From JBBIOI01 sp037443425 (GTDB lineage Bacteria; Desulfobacterota; BSN033; UBA1163), in the NCBI GenBank assembly GCA_037443425.1, contig JBBIOI010000019.1, positions 1-35,665 on the forward strand: a DNA stretch of 35,665 nucleotides, given 5' to 3'. Positions within the stretch are counted from its first letter, which is position 1; every line of letters starts with the position of its first letter. A program made the position numbers and the translations under genes. A model generated the notes under the pieces. That model was not told the origin of the DNA, did no database searches, and saw nothing but the letters and a program-made list of their open reading frames with translations. Below, in pieces: positions 15,500-24,169 of this stretch.

Positions 15500-16849
15500 A
15501 TGTGTGGAATATTTGGTGTCTATAATCATCCTGAAGCCTCAAACCTAACATACTTAGGACTTTATGCACTTCAACATCGGGGCCAAGAAAGTTCAGGCAT
15601 TGCATCATCAGACGGGAAGGAATTATACCATTATCGTCAGATGGGGCTTGTATCTGAAGTTTATACAAAAGAGATAATTAAAAGACTTGCTGGTAGAAGC
15701 GCTATAGGTCATGTTAGATATTCTACAACAGGCTCAAGTGAACTTAAGAATGCCCAGCCATTCTTAGTCAATTATAGTAATGGGTATGTAGCTATCGCAC
15801 ATAATGGAAATCTGACCAATGCCTACCTAATTAGAAGTGAATTAGAATCCAAGGGTTCAATATTCCAATCAAGTATGGATACCGAGGTGATCATTCATCT
15901 AATTGCACATTCTAAAGAGAAAACTTTAATTGGAAAAACAATTCAGGCTCTGGGACAGATTGAAGGTGCTTACTCGCTTTTAATTTTAACAGAGAAGGAG
16001 ATGATTGCAGCCAGAGATCCTTTAGGCTTTAGACCTCTTATCCTTGGAAAGCTGAAAGAAGCCTATGTTATAGCATCGGAGACATGTGCCTTTGACCTTA
16101 TCGGGGCTAAATTTGTAAGAGAAATTGAACCCGGAGAAATAATTTTAATTAATGAGGATGGTATAAAATCTATAAAACCATTTCCAAAAAAAGAACCTAA
16201 ACAATGCATATTCGAATTCATTTACTTTTCAAGACCGGACAGCTTTATTTTTAATCACAATGTATATTATATAAGAAAATCATTTGGAGCTCAATTAGCC
16301 CGAGAGGCCCCTGCCTCAGCAGATATGGTTATACCAATACCTGATTCCGGATTTCCAGCGGCACTTGGATATGCATCACAATCAAAATTGCCAATAGAGC
16401 TTGGAATGATAAGAAACCACTATGTTGGTAGAACATTTATAGAACCTGAACAGAAGATTCGACACTTCGGAGTAAAGATTAAGCTTAACCCTGTAAAACA
16501 GCTCCTTAGCGGGAAAAAGATTATAGTAGTTGACGACTCCATTGTTCGGGGAACGACGAGTCGTAAGATCATAAAGATGTTTAGAAATGCAGGTGTAAAG
16601 GAGATTAATGTTAGAATCAGCTCTCCTCCAATAATCAGTCCATGTTATTTTGGTATCGATACACCAAGGAAATCAGAATTGATTGCATCCTCTCATGACT
16701 TAAAGGAGATACGGAGGTTTATTAATGCAACAACTCTTTATTATTTAAGTTTGGATGGTTTAAAAAAGTGTATGAGAGATGAAAAGGACTACTTCTGTTA
16801 TGCATGCTTTACTGGAGATTATCCAATCCCGGTAATTCCATTCGATTAA
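15500..16849 (+). CDS. purF: Amidophosphoribosyltransferase
   Basis: 449 residues. It makes phosphoribosylamine from PRPP and glutamine, the first committed step of purine synthesis. The N-terminal glutamine amidohydrolase domain starts MCGIFGVYNH; C2 becomes the nucleophile after Met removal, so there is no propeptide. RGQESSGIA, HNGNLTN and SSMDTEV follow. The C-terminal phosphoribosyltransferase domain has the PRPP loop VVDDSIVRGTTS at about 343-354. C236, C382, C433 and C436 match the [4Fe-4S] ligands of the Bacillus subtilis enzyme, suggesting an oxygen-sensitive enzyme. Length is slightly short at the C-terminus. The start follows AAGGA. Confidence 0.96.
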   Translation: MCGIFGVYNHPEASNLTYLGLYALQHRGQESSGIASSDGKELYHYRQMGLVSEVYTKEIIKRLAGRSAIGHVRYSTTGSSELKNAQPFLVNYSNGYVAIAHNGNLTNAYLIRSELESKGSIFQSSMDTEVIIHLIAHSKEKTLIGKTIQALGQIEGAYSLLILTEKEMIAARDPLGFRPLILGKLKEAYVIASETCAFDLIGAKFVREIEPGEIILINEDGIKSIKPFPKKEPKQCIFEFIYFSRPDSFIFNHNVYYIRKSFGAQLAREAPASADMVIPIPDSGFPAALGYASQSKLPIELGMIRNHYVGRTFIEPEQKIRHFGVKIKLNPVKQLLSGKKIIVVDDSIVRGTTSRKIIKMFRNAGVKEINVRISSPPIISPCYFGIDTPRKSELIASSHDLKEIRRFINATTLYYLSLDGLKKCMRDEKDYFCYACFTGDYPIPVIPFD

Positions 16850-16890
16850 AAATTTTAAAAACGGATTAAAGTAAAAAAAACTTTTTCAAC

Positions 16891-17577
16891 TTATTTTACA
16901 GGATTTTGAGCGATCCTGTTTTCTTCTTCAATATAATTTTTAACTGTTTCATAAAGTTTATCACCTATCAATCCAACACTATGTAACCATTCCATTGCAT
17001 CTGATATTTTAAATAGAACGTGGGGTTCTATCCTAAATGCCCGAAGTCTTTCTGTTCCTCCCTGTTCACGATCAAGTAAGACAACGAGCTCATTTACAAC
17101 ACCACCTTGATTCCTTATCACCTCTGCCGCCTCAATTACACTTTCCCCTGTCGTGATAAGATCATCTACGATTAAGACGCGATCATTTCTTTCAAGTTTG
17201 CCCTCAATCTTCTTTCTTACACCATGTTCTTTTCTTGCTTGACGGTAGTATATAAGCGGGATACCCAGTTTTTGACTCACTACCGTTGCAAATGGAACAC
17301 CTGCAGTAGGTACACCAAGGATCTTATCAATCTTATCCTTCCCTATTTCACTTACCACAATTCTTGTAAGTGCATTTGCAATCCAGTCCATGGTAATTGG
17401 ACTTGATATCGTTAGCCTTAGGTCAATATAATATGGACTCCTTTTACCCGATGCCAGTATATAATCGCCAAATTTGATTGCATCATTCTTAATTAGCAGT
17501 ATGCCTACCTGTTTCATCAAAAATAACTTCTCTTCCTCCCAAACCTTTTTCTCTATCTCTTCAATCCCAAGAATCAT
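16891..17577 (-). CDS. pyrE: Orotate phosphoribosyltransferase
   Basis: 228 residues. It joins orotate to PRPP to give OMP. FGDYILASGKRSPYYIDLR near the N-terminus, GVPTAGVPFATV, and the PRPP-binding loop VLIVDDLITTGESVIEA identify it. The C-terminal part has LLDREQGG, usual for the longer bacterial and archaeal forms. The ATG has AAGGAAGAG upstream; about 20 residues precede the usual N-terminus, and an internal ATG at residue 21 is possible. It is the last gene of argF-hydantoinase-pyrB-pyrE, 48 bases after pyrB. It converges with purF. Confidence 0.94.
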   Translation of the reverse strand: MILGIEEIEKKVWEEEKLFLMKQVGILLIKNDAIKFGDYILASGKRSPYYIDLRLTISSPITMDWIANALTRIVVSEIGKDKIDKILGVPTAGVPFATVVSQKLGIPLIYYRQARKEHGVRKKIEGKLERNDRVLIVDDLITTGESVIEAAEVIRNQGGVVNELVVLLDREQGGTERLRAFRIEPHVLFKISDAMEWLHSVGLIGDKLYETVKNYIEEENRIAQNPVK

Positions 17578-17625
17578 AACTCTTCCTTTCTAATTATATG
17601 AAATTATTTAAAAACCATCAATCTT

Positions 17626-18555
17626 TTAACCTTTTCCCATAACTTTGGCAAGAAGGGCCATCCTTATATATAAACCGTTTTTAACCTGTCTGAAATAGGC
17701 AGCACCTTCATATGAGTCTATCTCAGGATTTATCTCATTAACCCTTGGAAGTGGATGCATGATCACCAGCTTTTTATTTACCTTTTTCAAAAACTCATTA
17801 TCTATAATAAATGCATCTTTTAATCTTTCATATTCAGAAATATCAGAAAACCGCTCCTTCTGTATTCGTGTTACATAGATTATGTCACTTTCTTTAGCCG
17901 AAGAAATTAAATCTTCTGTTTCAATTATATCAACACCTCTCTCTTTTAATCTACCTGTAATCTCTACTGGCATTCGAAGTGACTGAGGGGCTACAAAAAA
18001 CATTTTTATATCGAAGAGTGATAATACTTCAACCAAGGCATGAACTGTCCTTCCATATTTAAGGTCTCCAACGAGTGAGATGCTTAAATTTTTCAAATTC
18101 CCTATCTCTTTAAATATAGTATATATATCTAGTAGTGCCTGGGTTGGATGTTGGCCTGATCCATCACCTGCATTAATTACTGGGATATCTGTTGCATTAG
18201 CAGCCTCTGTTGCTGAACCAATCTTTGGATGTCTTAAGACTATTATATCGGCATACTGTGAAACTGTTTTTACTGTATCGATTAAGCTTTCACCTTTTGC
18301 CACTGAAGAGCTTTCAACAGACCCCATACTTATGACCCCTCCTCCAAGCCTCTGCATAGCTGTCTCAAAAGAGAGTCTTGTCCTTGTGCTTGGCTCAAAA
18401 AATAAGATTGCAAGTATTTTCCCTTTCAGCAAAGGTATTATCGATTTTCTCTTTATCTCTTTTTCAAATTCAGAGGCCAATTTCATTAGTGAATATATAT
18501 CTTTCTTCGTAAATTGATTCCCGTGAAGAATATCTTTACCTTTTAGATTAGACAT
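17626..18555 (-). CDS. pyrB: Aspartate carbamoyltransferase catalytic chain
   Basis: 309 residues from the ATG at 18555. It makes carbamoyl aspartate in pyrimidine synthesis. FFEPSTRTRLSFE around 52-64 is the carbamoyl phosphate site; HPTQALLDIYT and HPLPRVNEI complete the active site. The AAGGAGG sequence lies about 11 bases upstream of this ATG; a GTG 12 bases further up touches the ribosome binding site and is rejected. The ATG overlaps the stop of the hydantoinase-like gene by eight bases. No pyrI regulatory chain is present. Confidence 0.95.
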   Translation of the reverse strand: MSNLKGKDILHGNQFTKKDIYSLMKLASEFEKEIKRKSIIPLLKGKILAILFFEPSTRTRLSFETAMQRLGGGVISMGSVESSSVAKGESLIDTVKTVSQYADIIVLRHPKIGSATEAANATDIPVINAGDGSGQHPTQALLDIYTIFKEIGNLKNLSISLVGDLKYGRTVHALVEVLSLFDIKMFFVAPQSLRMPVEITGRLKERGVDIIETEDLISSAKESDIIYVTRIQKERFSDISEYERLKDAFIIDNEFLKKVNKKLVIMHPLPRVNEINPEIDSYEGAAYFRQVKNGLYIRMALLAKVMGKG

Positions 18556-19915
18556 AAGACCCGCCACCTCCTTTTCTTATCTTTGTTGCCAAAAACCTTA
18601 CCTCCCCAGGCTTAACTTTTATCTCCCCTCCTTCCATCACTACCCTTCCCCTCTGCATTGTAAGGATTGGTTTGCCTCTGCACTTCCTTCCCTCATACAA
18701 TGTATAAGGGGCTTTTGAATGTTGACTCCTTTGCGAAATAGTATGTTTCTGATTGGGATCAAAGATGACTAAATCTGCATCAGAACCTTCCCTTATCACT
18801 CCCTTTTTAGGATATAAACCAAATATCTTAGAAGGATTTTCTGATAGTAGCTGGACTAATCGAGGTAGTTTAACCCTACCCTTATTTACACCCTCATCAT
18901 AAGTAACTGTCAACATTGTTTCTGCCTGAGGTGATCCAAATGGTGCTTCAAAAAATGGGTCTTCAATCTTTTTTGCCTTTGGTGCGTGGTCACTTGCTAT
19001 TGTATCAATGATTCCCCTATTTATAGCCTTCCATAATGAAGATCGATCTTTTGCTGTCCTCAGGGGTGGACCTATCTTAGCCAATGCCCCAAACCTTCTC
19101 AAATAGGAATCAGTCATTGTTAAATATTGGGGACATGTTTCAACAAAAACAGTTTTTCCCTCCTGTTTAGCCCTTTCGATAGGGAAAATCCCTCTCTCTG
19201 TGCTTAAATGAACAATGTATAATGGGCAGCGAGTGATTGTAGATATGGTTATAGCTCTAAAAATTGCCTCTTCCTCCAGATAATCAGGTCTTGTCTTCAA
19301 AAATACCCTTCTCTGATCCTCACCTCTTTTTAAGGAACGGTCTTCGAGGTAATCTGTCACTAAGCCATTTTCGGCATGTACCATCGCCAAACCACCACAT
19401 TGTGATATTATATCCATTGCCCATGTAAGATGATAATCGTCGGTCATCCAGCCTAATTTTGCATATGTCATGAACATTTTAAAACTTGTCACACCAAGTT
19501 TGAAAACCTCTGGTATCTCCTCAATCTGATTCGAAGGATCAAAAATTGTTGCATGAATTCCAAAATCAAGAAAAGAAGATTTCAATCCATCATCAATATA
19601 CCTTTTAACAGTATCCACAAGCCTCATTCCAGGTTTGGCATATGCAAAAAAGATAAGGGTTGTTGTCCCTCCATGGGCAGCTGTAAAAGAGAGGTCTTCC
19701 ATATTGTCTTCGTAAACAGGATGGACATGGACATCAATAACCCCGGGTATCACATATTTGCCAGAAGCATCTATAATACGTTTTGCATCTTTTCTTATTA
19801 AATTCTTTTCGATAGAAACTATCCTTTCTCCTTTTATTCCGATATCAGATTTCTCGTAACCTGCGCCATTTACAATAGTGCCATTACAAATTAATACGTC
19901 ATACTTCTGGAACAT
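18548..19915 (-). CDS. Dihydropyrimidinase/hydantoinase-family amidohydrolase
   Basis: 455 residues from the ATG at 19915, which has GAGGAG in front; an earlier in-frame start would add 26 unconserved residues overlapping argF. Metal ligands H63 and H65 (DVHVH), carboxylated K146 in TSFKMFMTY, H180 (MVHAEN), H236 (IVHLST) and D309 (ASDHAP) make a complete binuclear site of the hydantoinase type. Members hydrolyse dihydropyrimidines, hydantoins or allantoin. Lying between argF and pyrB, where a dihydroorotase (pyrC) would be expected, it might act on dihydroorotate, but the DVHVHP start lacks the HLR(E/D)PG motif of dihydroorotase and the lysine motif is hydantoinase-like. The substrate is therefore open. 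Confidence 0.88.
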   Translation of the reverse strand: MFQKYDVLICNGTIVNGAGYEKSDIGIKGERIVSIEKNLIRKDAKRIIDASGKYVIPGVIDVHVHPVYEDNMEDLSFTAAHGGTTTLIFFAYAKPGMRLVDTVKRYIDDGLKSSFLDFGIHATIFDPSNQIEEIPEVFKLGVTSFKMFMTYAKLGWMTDDYHLTWAMDIISQCGGLAMVHAENGLVTDYLEDRSLKRGEDQRRVFLKTRPDYLEEEAIFRAITISTITRCPLYIVHLSTERGIFPIERAKQEGKTVFVETCPQYLTMTDSYLRRFGALAKIGPPLRTAKDRSSLWKAINRGIIDTIASDHAPKAKKIEDPFFEAPFGSPQAETMLTVTYDEGVNKGRVKLPRLVQLLSENPSKIFGLYPKKGVIREGSDADLVIFDPNQKHTISQRSQHSKAPYTLYEGRKCRGKPILTMQRGRVVMEGGEIKVKPGEVRFLATKIRKGGGGSYV

Positions 19916-19934
19916 CTTTCTCTCCTCGCTCAAT

Positions 19935-20867
19935 TCACATAATAAGTGCCAATATTGCCTTTTGTGTGTGGAGTCTATTTTCAGCCTGATCAAATATTAC
20001 ACTATTGGGTGAATCTGCCACATCATCAGTAACTTCTTCTCCGCGGTGTGCAGGAAGACAGTGCATAAATATGTAATCCTCTTTTGCCAATTTTACCAAA
20101 TCGCTGTTTACCTGATAGGGCTTAAAGACCCTAACCCTTTCCTCCCTTTCCTTCTCCTGGCCCATACTTGTCCATACATCTGTGTAAATAATATCGGCTC
20201 CACTTACTGCCTCTCTCGGATCATTAGTAATTATAATTTTAGAATTATTTAGTTTTGCATCTATTTTTGCACTCGATACCACTTTCTCATTAGGCTCAAA
20301 TCCCTTTGGGGATGCAACCGCTATATTTATCCCCATCTTCGAACAACCATAGATTAGTGAATGAGAAACATTGTTTCCATCACCAATATATGCCAACTTT
20401 AATCCCTGAAATCTTCCTTTCTTTTCATAGATTGTGAAGAGATCGGCTAATCCTTGACATGGATGTGTGAAATCGGAGAGTCCATTTATTACAGGGACCT
20501 TAGAATGGTTGGCAAGCTCAACGATAGTATTGTGAGAAAACACCCTTGCCATGATTCCATCAACATAACGTGACAGTGTACGGGCAGTATCTGCAATCGT
20601 CTCCCCTCTGCCTATCTGTAAATCACTTGCGCTGAGATATAATGCATAACCACCCAATTGCCACATAGCTACTTCAAAAGATACACGTGTACGAGTTGAC
20701 GGCTTCTCAAATATCATTGCCAATGTTTTACCTTTCAGAACAGGATGTGGTATACCTGCCTTGAGTTGTGTTTTAAGTAATTCGGATGTTTTAATAATTA
20801 AATTGATTTCATCCTTCATCAAATCCTTAATAGTTATTAAAGATTTACCCTTTAAATTGATATCCAT
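19935..20867 (-). CDS. argF: Ornithine carbamoyltransferase
   Basis: 310 residues. It makes citrulline from ornithine and carbamoyl phosphate. EKPSTRTRVSFEVAM near 54-68, FTHPCQGLADLFTI, the ornithine-side HCLPAHRGEEVTDDV and the C-terminal FDQAENRLHTQKA are diagnostic and separate it from pyrB. AAAGGGG precedes the ATG. It heads a minus-strand cluster with the hydantoinase-like gene 19 bases downstream, then pyrB and pyrE, so two carbamoyl phosphate-using enzymes may be co-expressed. The roughly 200-base upstream gap shows no clear attenuator or PyrR-type site. Confidence 0.96.
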   Translation of the reverse strand: MDINLKGKSLITIKDLMKDEINLIIKTSELLKTQLKAGIPHPVLKGKTLAMIFEKPSTRTRVSFEVAMWQLGGYALYLSASDLQIGRGETIADTARTLSRYVDGIMARVFSHNTIVELANHSKVPVINGLSDFTHPCQGLADLFTIYEKKGRFQGLKLAYIGDGNNVSHSLIYGCSKMGINIAVASPKGFEPNEKVVSSAKIDAKLNNSKIIITNDPREAVSGADIIYTDVWTSMGQEKEREERVRVFKPYQVNSDLVKLAKEDYIFMHCLPAHRGEEVTDDVADSPNSVIFDQAENRLHTQKAILALIM

Positions 20868-21009
20868 CGAACCCCTTTCCCCTTTCCTTTAAATTTTTAT
20901 TATTATACATGAATCATTTTAAATTTTCAGTCAATTTTTTTATTTAGAGGTCTCTGAAAAAATCCTTTTCACCCCACCTCCTACACCTCACAAATAACAC
21001 AAATAATTC

Positions 21010-21038
21010 TTGACTTATTCTATATCATCTGCTAATTT
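21010..21038 (+). promoter_or_regulatory. Promoter of the small membrane protein gene
   Basis: TTGACT at 21010-21015, a 17-base spacer and TAATTT at 21033-21038, preceded by TG one base before the -10 box (TGCTAATTT, extended -10). The predicted start near 21045 leaves a leader of about 35 bases holding a strong ribosome binding site. Confidence 0.6.
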
Positions 21039-21079
21039 TTTAAACAATAGAAAAATTAACTTAGAAGGAGGTGATACTT

Positions 21080-21298
21080 GTGACAAATGTATTGGGGATC
21101 ATTATAGGGGTTGTGGTCATCATCGTAGGCGCTATTCTCCTTGTAACCTGGTGGTCAATGTTTGTTAAAGGGCTGATGGCTGTGGTTCCCATACTTCTGA
21201 TACTAATAGGTGTGGGTGCTTTAATCTATTTCATAAGCGAAATTAAATCTAAATTAGAAATGAAAAAAGAAGAAGCCTCAGCCTCTGAGCAAAAATAA
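21080..21298 (+). CDS. Small two-helix membrane protein
   Basis: 72 residues, family not recognised. Two hydrophobic segments cover about 5-24 (LGIIIGVVVIIVGAILLV) and 34-55 (LMAVVPILLILIGVGALIYF), followed by a charged, lysine- and glutamate-rich tail. It is probably an inner-membrane protein with both ends on the same side. The GTG at 21080 is chosen because AAGGAGG (21065-21071) sits eight bases upstream; an earlier GTG at 21071 overlaps that site. It has its own promoter and a strong terminator, so it is a single-gene transcript with a strong translation signal, suggesting real and perhaps abundant expression. Confidence 0.8.
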   Translation: MTNVLGIIIGVVVIIVGAILLVTWWSMFVKGLMAVVPILLILIGVGALIYFISEIKSKLEMKKEEASASEQK

Positions 21299-21309
21299 AA
21301 TCCTATTAA

Positions 21310-21348
21310 GGTGAAAGGCGGGATGCTTATCGTCTTTCACCTTTTTTT
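21310..21348 (+). terminator. Rho-independent terminator
   Basis: GGTGAAAG (21310-21317) pairs with CTTTCACC (21334-21341), with partial CG/CG extension inside, followed by seven T at 21342-21348. It ends the small membrane protein transcript. On the minus strand there is no T-run, so it does not serve the converging TPR gene. Confidence 0.85.
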
Positions 21349-21355
21349 AAATGAT

Positions 21356-21937
21356 CTAATGTTTTATCCTTTCTTCCCTTATTTCCCTCTGTTTTAACTT
21401 CTGTATTATTCCACCGTGCATTATTATATGATCAGGATCTGCGGTAATTGCTTTGAGATAATAGTGCTCTGCCTTTGCCCCTTCGCCTATTTTTTCATAA
21501 CATTCTCCAAGAAGATTAAGTGCATCTTTAAAGGTGGGTAATAATTTAATCAAATCTTCAAGTGTGTTGATGGCTGCATAAAATCTATTTAATTTAAAAT
21601 AACACATGGCAAGCCAATAATATCCTTGATAATGTCTTGGATTTATATGAATAACCTTTTCATAATAGGGAATAGCCTTTTCAAACATCCCTCTTCTATA
21701 GTAGAGACCTCCTAAGTTGAATAAGACAGAAACCCTTACCTTTCCTTTTTTTAATATATCTTCATATATTTTAACGGCTTGATGAAAAAGACCCGCCTTT
21801 TCAAGGCTGTCAGCCTTTCCAAAAAGATAATTTATTTTTAGTTCTTCAATTGAAAACCTTCTTAAAATAACATCTCTGAATAGATAAAAAATTACAGGTA
21901 ACATATAAATTAAGAATTTAATCAATCTTTTCATCAT
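21356..21937 (-). CDS. Membrane-anchored TPR protein
   Basis: 193 residues. A hydrophobic N-terminal segment (about 6-20) is a likely signal anchor. About four tetratricopeptide repeats follow between 35 and 180, for example FNLGGLYYRRGMFEKAIPYY and YWLAMCYFKLNRFYAAINTL, which form a helical protein-binding surface. No catalytic domain is present. It lies 23 bases after ychF on the same strand and is probably co-transcribed. Its partner cannot be named. Confidence 0.85.
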   Translation of the reverse strand: MMKRLIKFLIYMLPVIFYLFRDVILRRFSIEELKINYLFGKADSLEKAGLFHQAVKIYEDILKKGKVRVSVLFNLGGLYYRRGMFEKAIPYYEKVIHINPRHYQGYYWLAMCYFKLNRFYAAINTLEDLIKLLPTFKDALNLLGECYEKIGEGAKAEHYYLKAITADPDHIIMHGGIIQKLKQREIREERIKH

Positions 21938-21960
21938 CCCACCCCTTGTCTGATTTAATA

Positions 21961-23055
21961 TTATACATGGAATCTAAAATGGATAATATCACCATCTTGA
22001 ACCAGATAGTCCCTTCCCTCCAATCTCATAAGTCCCCTCTCCTTTGCAACACTTTCTGAACCACAGGCTATAAAATCAGAAAACGATATTACCTCGGCCT
22101 TTATAAATCCTTTTTCCATATCACTATGTATTTTACCTGCAGCTTTAACTGCCATCGTCCCCCTTTTTATAGTCCACGCACGAAGTTCAAGACTAACCGT
22201 AGTATAAAATGTGATTAGTTCAAGAACTTCATAACCAACCTCTACCAGACGCTCAAGACTCGAGCCTTCCAGGCCAAGTTCCTTTCTAAATTCATCCCTT
22301 TCTTCTTCTTTTAATTCAGATATTTCTGCTTCAAGATCTCCACATATAACAACCATCTTACTGCCATCCTTATTAACCCATTCCCTCATTGACATAAGAT
22401 AATGACCATCTTCTTTTAGTTCTTTCTGATCAACATTTGCAACATAGAAGACAGGTTTTGCAGTCAATAAACTCAATTCTGACAATATCCTCTTCTGATC
22501 ATCTGTTAAATCTAAATTTCTTGCCATCTTACCCTGATTTAAGATTTCTTGAACCCTTTTAAAAACTTCAAGCTCTAAAGATGCCTCTTTCGCTCCTATA
22601 CGATGCATTCTTTCAACTTTATTAATTCTTTTCTCAAGGGTTTGAAGATCGGCAAGGATAAGTTCAGTATTAATAATCTCAATATCTCTGACAGGATCAA
22701 GGGTTTCAAAATCATGAGCTACATTTCGATTTTCAAAACATCTCACCACATGAGCTATTGCATCGACATTCCTTATATGATCTAAAAATTGATTTCCTAA
22801 ACCTTCACCCTTACTTGCACCTTTTACAAGACCAGCAATATCAAAGAATTCGAGTGTTGTTGGCGTTACTTTTTTTGGGTGAATCAATCTTGAAAGCTCT
22901 TCTAATCTTTTATCGGGGACAGCAACTATCCCAATATTTGGTTGAATGGTACAGAATCTATAATTTGCCACTTCTGCACCAGCTGATGTAAGAGCATTAA
23001 AAATAGTTGACTTTCCAACATTAGGGAGCCCAACAATACCACATCTAAAACCCAT
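21961..23055 (-). CDS. ychF: Ribosome-associated GTPase/ATPase YchF (OLA1 family)
   Basis: 364 residues, full length. The P-loop GLPNVGKST is at 9-17, the switch region has FDIAGLVKGASKGEGLGNQFL, and the G4 motif is NVDQ in place of NKxD, as in YchF proteins that prefer ATP. A coiled coil sits in the middle, and the C-terminal TGS domain contains TFYTTVSLELRAWTIKRGT and ends FSDFIACGSESVAKERG...DGDIIHFRF. YchF binds ribosomes and influences stress responses. AAAGGA precedes the ATG. pth, its common neighbour in other genomes, is 9 kb away here. Confidence 0.97.
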   Translation of the reverse strand: MGFRCGIVGLPNVGKSTIFNALTSAGAEVANYRFCTIQPNIGIVAVPDKRLEELSRLIHPKKVTPTTLEFFDIAGLVKGASKGEGLGNQFLDHIRNVDAIAHVVRCFENRNVAHDFETLDPVRDIEIINTELILADLQTLEKRINKVERMHRIGAKEASLELEVFKRVQEILNQGKMARNLDLTDDQKRILSELSLLTAKPVFYVANVDQKELKEDGHYLMSMREWVNKDGSKMVVICGDLEAEISELKEEERDEFRKELGLEGSSLERLVEVGYEVLELITFYTTVSLELRAWTIKRGTMAVKAAGKIHSDMEKGFIKAEVISFSDFIACGSESVAKERGLMRLEGRDYLVQDGDIIHFRFHV

Positions 23056-23159
23056 GTAATATCCTTTGAAATTTCAAATCTCTTTTTTAACCCCCTATTT
23101 ATTAAGGGGTAATAAAATTTAGAAGAGCCTTGAAGAAAACAGATTCACAATCTAAGATT

Positions 23160-23188
23160 TTAAGAAAATACTGGATTTCTACTATAAT
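23160..23188 (+). promoter_or_regulatory. Candidate promoter for the diadenylate cyclase-otsB pair
   Basis: TTAAGA (23160-23165), 17 bases, then a consensus TATAAT (23183-23188). The leader would be about 40 bases and includes AAGGAGG at 23223-23229, five bases before the GTG start. Confidence 0.5.
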
Positions 23189-23234
23189 ATTTGTATAATA
23201 AAATTGTTCAAAAATAAAGTCCAAGGAGGAAGAA

Positions 23235-24110
23235 GTGAAACAACAGAATAGGATCATGATAGAAACTGCCTGTAACGTTGCAAAAAAGACAAAATCAAAA
23301 GGTGTTCTCATTTATGCTGATATGATTGAAGATTATGATGATTTAGCTAAAATTAGTCAAGAAAAACAAGTCGATTTTATCCTTGCTATAAAGGATGAAT
23401 CCTCTTTCAATGAGGCAAAAACAGTATTTAAAAATGTACTTCGAATCCCTGATATACCCCTTGGTCGAATAAACCAGATCAAGATGGCAATACTTCAAGC
23501 CCTCTCTGATGGTTTAGTAAAAAAAGGGGAAAAATGGGTATGTCTTTCTGGAATGCCTCAATCAAAGGTACTGGATAATTTACTTATCCTCGACTTTGGA
23601 AAAGAGTTTGAGATTTTATCCTCGGCTGATCTGCCTGTTATTTCTGAAATTGTAAAGCCAGAAGTCTTTGAGGCTGTCCTAAAACTTGCCCTTGAAATTT
23701 CTTCAGAAGGTAAAGAAGGGAGAAAACCTGTAGGAACCATCTTTGTCCTTGGGAAACATGAGGAAGTACTCAAATTTTCACATCCAATGGTCATAAATCC
23801 ATTTCAGGGATATCCTGAGGAGGAAAGAAATATCCTGGACCAAAGACTCAAAGAAACGGTTAAGGAGTTTTCATCGATTGATGGTGCTTTTATACTTAGA
23901 GAAGATGGTGTAATATTGGCAGCAGGACGTCACCTCGATGCATCTGGTGAAAACATTGAAATCCCTCTTGGACTTGGCTCCCGACACAGGGCAGCAGCAG
24001 GTATTACAAGCCTGACGAATGCACTGGCAATTGTAATTTCGGAAGAAACAGGTGGCGTTCGTATCTTCCATCATGGAAAGATCTTTATGGAGATCGAAAA
24101 AGGGGAATAA
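23235..24110 (+). CDS. Diadenylate cyclase with pyruvate-kinase-C-like N-terminal domain (DacZ-like)
   Basis: 291 residues. The C-terminal DAC (DisA_N) domain, about 195-288, has the two catalytic motifs DGA (216-218) and RHR (250-252, in GLGSRHRAAAGIT), so it should make c-di-AMP from two ATP. The N-terminal part (about 1-125) has the pattern of the pyruvate kinase C-terminal alpha/beta domain (ETACNVAKKTKSKGVLIY). This pairing is the layout of archaeal DacZ, unlike CdaA (membrane) or DisA (with DNA-binding helices). There are no membrane segments, so it should be cytosolic. c-di-AMP controls potassium and osmolyte balance in many bacteria. GTG start with AAGGAGG upstream. otsB follows after 59 bases on the same strand. 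Domain assignment at the N-terminus is less certain than the DAC domain. Confidence 0.9.
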   Translation: MKQQNRIMIETACNVAKKTKSKGVLIYADMIEDYDDLAKISQEKQVDFILAIKDESSFNEAKTVFKNVLRIPDIPLGRINQIKMAILQALSDGLVKKGEKWVCLSGMPQSKVLDNLLILDFGKEFEILSSADLPVISEIVKPEVFEAVLKLALEISSEGKEGRKPVGTIFVLGKHEEVLKFSHPMVINPFQGYPEEERNILDQRLKETVKEFSSIDGAFILREDGVILAAGRHLDASGENIEIPLGLGSRHRAAAGITSLTNALAIVISEETGGVRIFHHGKIFMEIEKGE

Positions 24111-24169
24111 AGGGTTAAATTTGGATAAGCAGATAATCTATCGATTAAAAATCCTCTTAAGTAAAACTA

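Noticed and set aside
16850..16890. A/T-rich stretch between purF and pyrE as a shared terminator
   Set aside because: Only a weak A/T hairpin can form; not enough to call.
18556..18567. GTG at 18567 as the pyrB start
   Set aside because: It directly abuts AAGGAG with no spacer; the ATG at 18555 is correctly spaced.
18548..19915. Calling the amidohydrolase pyrC
   Set aside because: Context supports it but the sequence motifs are hydantoinase-like; left as family only.
19916..19993. Upstream start for the hydantoinase-like gene
   Set aside because: It overlaps argF, adds 26 unconserved residues and has no ribosome binding site, while the ATG at 19915 has GAGGAG.
21071..21079. GTG at 21071 as the start of the small membrane protein
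   Set aside because: It overlaps the AAGGAGG site; the GTG at 21080 has correct spacing.
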